Both the position numbers and the translations under genes were made by a program. 64,000 bases of DNA. Origin: Agelas oroides. Lineage: Eukaryota; Porifera; Demospongiae; Agelasida; Agelasidae. This document shows positions 58,447 through 64,000 of this stretch, piece by piece. The stretch spans positions 6,573,754 to 6,637,753 of the forward strand of contig OX422191.1 of assembly GCA_949130485.1 (NCBI GenBank), in the 5' to 3' direction. Each line of letters opens with the position of its first letter. Positions within the stretch are counted from its first letter, which is position 1. Under the pieces are notes generated by a model that was not told where the DNA came from, ran no database searches, and worked only from the letters and a program-made list of their open reading frames with translations.

Positions 58447-60721
58447 TTAGTGATGAAATATGTTCAACAGCTGCTTCAGAATGTAGTCGATTGTGGGCTG
58501 TGAAGTGGTGAAACATGCATCACACACATGCTGCATCTCGATGGGTGTGATGTGCTTCACAGGTGGGGTTTCGTTTGCCATGGTCACTCTGTACATAATT
58601 TGGTAGGGATTCAATCCTGCCCAAAGTGGCTGCTCCCCAAACAGGACTGCAAGGACACCTCCAAATGCATAGACATCGCTTGGTATGCCAACAGATTCGA
58701 CTTTCAACTGCTCTGGACTCTGAAATCCTGGGGTTCCTGCCAACATTGTCTTTGTGCCCACTGTCATTGTGTTGGTCATGATCTTGGCCAAACCAAAATC
58801 ACCTAAATATGCATGTTGCTCACGAAAATTGACCTACAATAAAGGTTTGGAAAAAAAAATTGGGGTGGGTGAGGGGGTATGTAATTACAATTATGGATCT
58901 GGAAATGTCACAAGTTGACCACTGGAATTATAGTACAATTATGCTGCAAGACGTATTACCAGGATGTTTGCTGGTTTGATGTCCAGTTGAGCGAGGGGAG
59001 GTGTTGCAGTGTGTAAAAACAATATGGCTTGGGCAATCTAGATAGCAATCATAAGTTTTCTTGTGACTGCAAGCTGCAGAAATTATTACAAATTACAAAA
59101 TTACAAGATTCATTCATAGGTGTTACATCCTACTACTTACGCAGCAGATATGAATGTTTTCTTCTACAGTGTGCTGCCTAGGTAACAGGTTATACAACAG
59201 TTGTATCTCTAACTAGGGGTGGTCTTGCATGAGTAAAACAACCGCTCTCCCCTGAAGAAATATAAACATTACTTAGTGCATGTTGCAATCTATTCATGAG
59301 AAATGTCTTACCTTCCCATAATGGTTGCTGAAGACCAGGTCATGCAGATTGGGGCCCAGAACTAGATTTGTGATGATCATACTCTCCTCTATAATTCCCA
59401 GCAGTGAAAGGATGTGTGGGTGTTGTATGCACCTATATACATGGTGGGGGATCTATACCACAACTCATACACCAAGGAACTGTTTATTAGTCAAGTTCAT
59501 TAGTCTGAGGTACATGCCAACTATGCACAAGAGTGTAAAATTGTTGGCAATTCCAAACAGCATAGCTTTTCAGTTTGCTGTCATCATAGAAAGATTTTTT
59601 GTCTATTAGCAAATACACTTTCAACTACTATAAAATATATGCAACTTACTGCCATACTCTAAATTCTTGAGTGGCTAATTTCATGTCTGCACTGCTGGGC
59701 AAAGCAATAACCTTCACTGCTACCATTGACCCTCTCCAAATTGCCCGATGCACCACTCCAAAACTACCTTGCCCAATTATATCGAGCAACATGATGTTAG
59801 TAGTGCCTGTGGAATTATACAAATGCTGCATGTGTGTATACACAATGAAATTGAAGCGATAATTTACCTGAAACTAATGCCTCCTCAAGTGGACAGGTGA
59901 GATCTGCGATGGCATGCAACACAATGGTAATTTCAGCAATTAGCTGCTGCATGTATACACGATGAGCAATAATTTACCTGAAACTAGCTGCTACATGTAT
60001 AACTTACCACTAGTGCTAGTGTTGCCAGAAGCAAGTGAGGCAACCTTATGAACACTGATGACATCCCCTTCTGTGATTCCTGTGTACCAAAGTAATGACA
60101 GTTATGATAGACTACTCAAACTTATGTAAGATGTATATACATATACATACTCTCAACTCTGAAGGAATGTTCCTCAACCAGTCCACTTTCTGCAGTTGTC
60201 ATCTGACAGGTATATTTCCCTTTATCTTGAGTATAAATGACAGGAAACGTCTCACTTTCCAAGTTTTCCCCATCCTTTTTCCACTGGTAGGTGGTAAGGG
60301 AGTGGTAGCCTCCAGTTGCCACACATACCATCACCACAACACGATCAAGTGGAGATGCATATGCACCTGACCACACACCAAACTTGCTTCCTACACAAGC
60401 TCAAATAATTTCTTAAAGCCACTTTAAGCTAGAAATGAATTAACCATACCAATTTCAGGCTTTCTATAGGTGAAATCACCACTTTCTGTATTGACATCCC
60501 CCACCAACTCAACAATATCATCAAATCCTACAGTTTTGAGAGCACATCAATCTGTAAAAGTGGCAGACAACATGGTTGCTTTTAAGCTTTTATCTTCCAT
60601 GACTCCAGTGAACGTAAAGCCCAAATGACAGGGGTTCTGCTCAAACAAGGATACCCGCTGAGGGTTGTCAAGCACTTTGTCTCGAGTGGAGAACATTGTT
60701 TCTGGATCTTCCTCATTCATC
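58447..60721 (-). CDS. Ig-domain plus TKL-type protein kinase
   Basis: Minus-strand exons at about 60721-60450, 60390-60151, 60079-60008, 59903-59868, 59806-59650, 59432-59312, 59037-58960 and 58833-58447 join in phase. The 60390-60151 exon is an Ig-type domain (VCVATGG, YQWKKDG, GKYTCQM). The kinase follows: glycine loop IGQGSFGVV, VAVKV lysine, IQHPHILSLLG, catalytic loop QLDIKPANIL, GDFGLAK, and AGTPGFQSPEQ in place of APE. The HRD histidine-arginine pair is replaced by Gln-Leu, but the catalytic aspartate, the lysine and DFG remain, so activity is plausible. I see no clear membrane segment, so receptor status is open. TGA at 60549-60547 interrupts the first exon (context FTD-stop-CALK). 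Further 5' exons may lie at 60813-60776 and in the 39-bp repeat region up to 61097. Confidence 0.82.
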
Positions 60722-60895
60722 CTGGGTAAGACTAGTACGAAATGAGAACTTTTTTGAATATTTTGATTCAGTCACCTTCATAAACAGAGGCTGGAAGTGA
60801 GGCCTGTTGCTTCCTGCAATATATAATATAAATTCACGAAGTTAATTACAAATAAAAATAAATTGCACCATTACTCTACACACCTGATGTCACTG

Positions 60896-61080
60896 GTGAA
60901 GCAACCCCTCCTGTTGACTGCTGGACTGCTGGAGGGGCAGTGCAACCCCCTGTTGACTGCTGGATGGCTGGAGGGGCAGTGCAACCCCCTGTTGACTGCT
61001 GGACTGCTGGAGGGGCAGTGCAACCCCCTGTTGACTGCTGGACTGCTGGAGGGGCAGTGCAACCTCCTGTTGACTGATAG
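60896..61080 (-). repeat. 39-bp minisatellite, about 4.5 copies
   Basis: GTTGACTGC unit starts at 60913, 60952, 60991, 61030 and 61069 give an exact 39-base period (13 codons), so all three minus-strand frames remain open. One of them (SPAVNR, then RGCFTSDI) could splice in phase to the kinase gene, giving a proline/serine-rich repeat, but this is unproven. Confidence 0.92.
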
Positions 61081-61147
61081 ATTCTGTAGGAATACATGGA
61101 TATCTCAAATAGTACTTGGAGACTTCATTGCTATGTGACGGGTGAGG

Positions 61148-61370
61148 ATTGGTAATGGTCAGATTGGAAATGTTGGAATTAGAAATGTTCGGATCACTAA
61201 TGGTCAGATTGGAAATGTTGGAATTAGAAATGTTCGGATCACTAATGGTCAGATTGGAAATGTTGGAATTGGAAATGCTTGGATTGGTAACGTCACATTT
61301 AGAAATCATCAATTTGATAACGATCGGAATGGAAATTTTGAAATTGGAAATGTTACATTTGGTAATGAAA
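61148..61370 (+). repeat. 15-bp tandem array, copy 2, with 45-bp higher order
   Basis: The motif GGAAATGTTGGAATT and variants occurs about 14 times. Three 45-base blocks (GGTCAGATTGGAAATG...) are almost identical, so triplets of units were duplicated together. The same motif occurs at 55185-55310 on the other strand. Confidence 0.9.
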
Positions 61371-62214
61371 TATTAGGATTGGCAATGAACCTATACAAAC
61401 ACACCATGTGTGGTGACAAACATTACCTTGACTCTCAGCACCACGTCCCTGTAACTCTCCAGGATGTTCATTGTTGGGAGTGATATCTGTATGAGAGGTC
61501 GTCACCAAAGCACATTATAACCCATGGGTCACATCACATTTATTAGATAACTAGGAATAAGCAGCCCTTCTTGTATGAAGAGACTGAACATTAATAGCTA
61601 CCCACTTCAGATGCTAGGCTAGCATAATTATCCTTCCAGGAGGTGCTGATTGTCTGTAACCTTGTGATTTGTGGCCTGATCAACACTGGCCTGCTATGTA
61701 TCTAAACATAGAAGCCTGTCTCATGCTCCTTGGCAGTTGTGGAGATAGCCTCGTCCCCCAGGCCTAGCCAGACTGCTATATATTTAACACTTTTTCCTAG
61801 ATGTACAATTTACTGTTCCATGGTCCATCTTGAAAAGGTGGTATGCATTACCCTCCACTGATTGCATGCGCATCATTATTAAGCTACCATCTAGACTTGA
61901 TTATTTGGCCATTGATAAGGGTCAGGCTGGCATACCCATGGGTCTCAAGAGTGTTGACTCCCTGGTTCAACGGGACCAGAATGCTGCATGGTGCTGGCTT
62001 GTATTGGGCTATTTGGGATGAGGTTTTATATACTTCCAAATAGGCCAATTAGCTACTCTGGCTACAACTGGGATAATACACCTAGTTGACTAAATTTAGA
62101 TAGGTACACAACTGACTGGCCGAATATAAGTGGTGAAGGAAATGTTGGCATGCCATAGTACACAACAAAATTGTTATGTGTGTCTATGCAGCACCCTTTG
62201 TAAATGCACCATTG
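61371..62214. other. Intergenic, no gene recognised
   Basis: Contains AGCCTCGTCCCCAGGC at 61748, another end of the CTCGTTCCCAGG repeat family. No supported coding sequence. Confidence 0.4.
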
Positions 62215-62345
62215 CTGCTGTCATGGAGATCCACTGATGAAGATTCGTTGTTGGCTACAATCGCAACTACTACCACCCACAGTAAATTGCTTACAATAAC
62301 ATGCCAACCTACTTGTCCACAACAACCATCCCACTAAGGTAAAAT
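62215..62345 (+). repeat. Dispersed 130-bp repeat, copy 1
   Basis: Shares TTCGTTGTTGGCTACAATCG and ACTACTACCACCCACAGT, then CCCACTAAGG, with 63700-63830, and a diverged version occurs at 63138-63215. The region around each copy has similar AT-rich flanks. Confidence 0.8.
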
Positions 62346-62665
62346 ACAATATCATGACAGCTATATAAACATCTGTATATTAGGTACATCATCATGACAA
62401 TATCTTGAAACCATACATGGTCATTAAGAGCAAGTGGTAAAAAAAATTAGGGTACAAAAAGTTAATTTCCTGAAATACCCGCATTCACATATTATGTTCT
62501 GGGGTCACTCTGTTTGCAGGTGTTTCACACAATCATGATTGGGATATTCTACATCTTCTATGTGTTGGCAAAGAAGGCAGGTGTCACTCAATATGGAATT
62601 TTGTATACAGGCTATCAGAAACACAAATAAAGCTGAGACAGATGTGACAGATGAGTCTGATAATG

Positions 62666-62773
62666 ATGACTGCCATCCTTGGAGATGTATAGATTCCGAT
62701 TGCAATCGAAGGAAATACTGGTCATGCTTCTTCACTCCAACACTCCCCGGGGTGTACAGTATTGAAGTTGCCA
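62666..62773 (+). pseudogene. Fragment of filamin coding sequence
   Basis: About 108 bases match filamin exon 5 at 39399-39515, including ATGACTGCCATCCTTGG and CACTCCCCGGGGTGTACAGT, with a short deletion and several substitutions. It covers part of the third filamin repeat. Because the source is one exon, DNA-level duplication and retrocopying cannot be told apart. Confidence 0.85.
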
Positions 62774-63137
62774 TAAACCACCCGAGCCCGAGGGCGCAGC
62801 CCAAGTGCGAGGGTTGTTTATGGACCATAAATCCCTGTGTACTGTAGTTTATCTGTATATTCTCCACTCTGATTGGTCCTTGTTGTGATTACTAAACACA
62901 CATGGTAGTTTTCACTGTAAACAAGGTATGTTATTAGTAAACATGCAAAGTAGTTTACACTGTAAACAAGGTAGCTTATAGGAAACATCATTTTACAACT
63001 TGCTGTGGGTATGTGGAACAGAATCTACAACTTCCTGTCACTATATGGAAAATAATACCCACCTGTTACCACTGAAACAAGGGTGATATATAAACATAAT
63101 TTTAGAACCACTTGACAGAGCAACTTGGACTCATACT
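62774..63137. other. Repeat-rich spacer
   Basis: CCATAAACCACC at 62772 and GGTTGTTTATGG at 62811 form a small foldback abutting the filamin fragment. At 62900-62990 a block with ACTGTAAACAAGGTA is tandemly duplicated. No gene is seen. Confidence 0.5.
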
Positions 63138-63215
63138 GTCATGGGAATTCACTGAAGGTGGTTTGTTGGCTACATGCAACCACTATTACTACCACCCACG
63201 GTGAATTGCTTAAGT
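63138..63215 (+). repeat. Dispersed 130-bp repeat, diverged copy 2
   Basis: Keeps TTGTTGGCTACATGCAACCA and ACTACCACCCACGGTGAATT but loses the downstream half seen in the other two copies. Confidence 0.65.
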
Positions 63216-63699
63216 CAACCCAGTCAGCCCGCAAAATATCCCACAGAGCCAAAGTAGTGCATACAGTAGTGTTTTCTTTGCAGAATCTGATGCACAAAAA
63301 TCTGTTATTTTAGAGTACAAGTATACAGTCACAGTACAATGGACAAAACAAGTTAGTTGCACGGAAAATGCATTATGAAGACAGCAAATAGCAGTTATGT
63401 ATGACATAAGTACATTTCTGAAAACATCCTGCAATTAGGTACAAACACGTAGCTGTGTTAAACAAAAGTCAGCTAGACTAAGTGCTGTATGTTGATGAAA
63501 ACTAATCAACATAGTGAGGCACAGTAATTAGAGTGGCATGAAAGGAAATATACAGTATTGTCAATATACAATTGCACATTACACTGGCAAGAAGCCCTAC
63601 AGATAATTCTTCTCAAGAATTAAGATGTAATCTTTTACTAATGTTTCTAGTTGCATGAGAATTTAGTATTATTGTCAATATGCCATTTTACAAGAGGCT
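63216..63699. other. Spacer, no gene recognised
   Basis: No coding, RNA or repeat feature could be supported in this stretch. Confidence 0.4.
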
Positions 63700-63830
63700 A
63701 CAGTCATGGAGATCTACTGCTGATAATTCGTTGTTGGCTACAATCGCAACTACTACCACCCACAGTGATTTGCTTACTTATAACTAATGTCAACCTCACT
63801 TGCCCACAACAAACATCCCACTAAGGCAAA
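63700..63830 (+). repeat. Dispersed 130-bp repeat, copy 3
   Basis: Closest to the copy at 62215-62345; together the three copies lie within 1.6 kb in the same orientation, suggesting local duplication of a larger unit. Confidence 0.8.
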
Positions 63831-64000
63831 AACAAACATGAGGGCAGATTAACATCTGGCTACTAGGTACATAATTATGATGTTATGTGCATGAAATCAT
63901 TAAGATTTGAGAGCACAATAATATCTGGAATTATGATATGTAGTCATTAAGAGTAAGCAATAAGCATGTTCACTTCATTACAAATGCAATACTAGTGTCT

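Overview
This window looks like nuclear DNA from a sponge, probably a demosponge. That is inferred from the sequence alone: spliced eukaryotic genes with GT-AG introns, a MyD88 gene, DEATH/NHL proteins, Ig plus kinase proteins, a filamin, and a local family of large proteins that join Pmp-type GGAI/FxxN beta-helix repeats to a multi-pass membrane domain. I know the last type as abundant in demosponge gene sets. No bacterial operons, rRNA genes, functional tRNA genes or CRISPR arrays were seen.

Layout. (1) 2357-17415 (+): a complete seven-exon MyD88 (death domain, intermediate domain, TIR; 329 aa). Its last intron is 9.5 kb and holds a 3.8 kb antisense Ty3/gypsy-type LTR retrotransposon with 189-bp LTRs and a CTAGG target duplication, a 12-copy minisatellite and a broken minus-strand gene with an in-frame 66-bp repeat. 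(2) 17.4-23.2 kb: accessory DNA with MITEs, tRNA-derived SINEs, a 16-bp tandem array and a local duplication. (3) 23266-26878 (+): a broken member of the beta-helix/multi-pass family. (4) 28408-33547 (+): a DEATH, coiled-coil, filamin-repeat, NHL gene without RING or B-box and with two in-frame stops. (5) 35455-41603 (+): an intact filamin-type protein with three calponin-homology domains and eight filamin repeats, followed by a large 28-bp minisatellite. (6) 43.1-52.8 kb (-): a broken short member, two relics and one intact 1196-aa member of the beta-helix/multi-pass family. (7) 55378-58178 (+): a degenerate gene with an integrase-type catalytic core. (8) 58447-60721 (-): an Ig plus TKL-type kinase gene converging on gene 7. 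(9) 61-64 kb: repeats, including a stray copy of filamin coding sequence.

How it fits together. MyD88, the DEATH/NHL gene, the Ig-kinase and the surface family all have domain types used in recognition and signalling, but nothing in the sequence shows that they act in one pathway; they may simply be neighbours. Several otherwise well-preserved genes carry single nonsense codons, so part of the block is decaying, polymorphic or affected by sequence errors. The least described item is the beta-helix/multi-pass family, with one intact copy and at least five broken ones in 30 kb.
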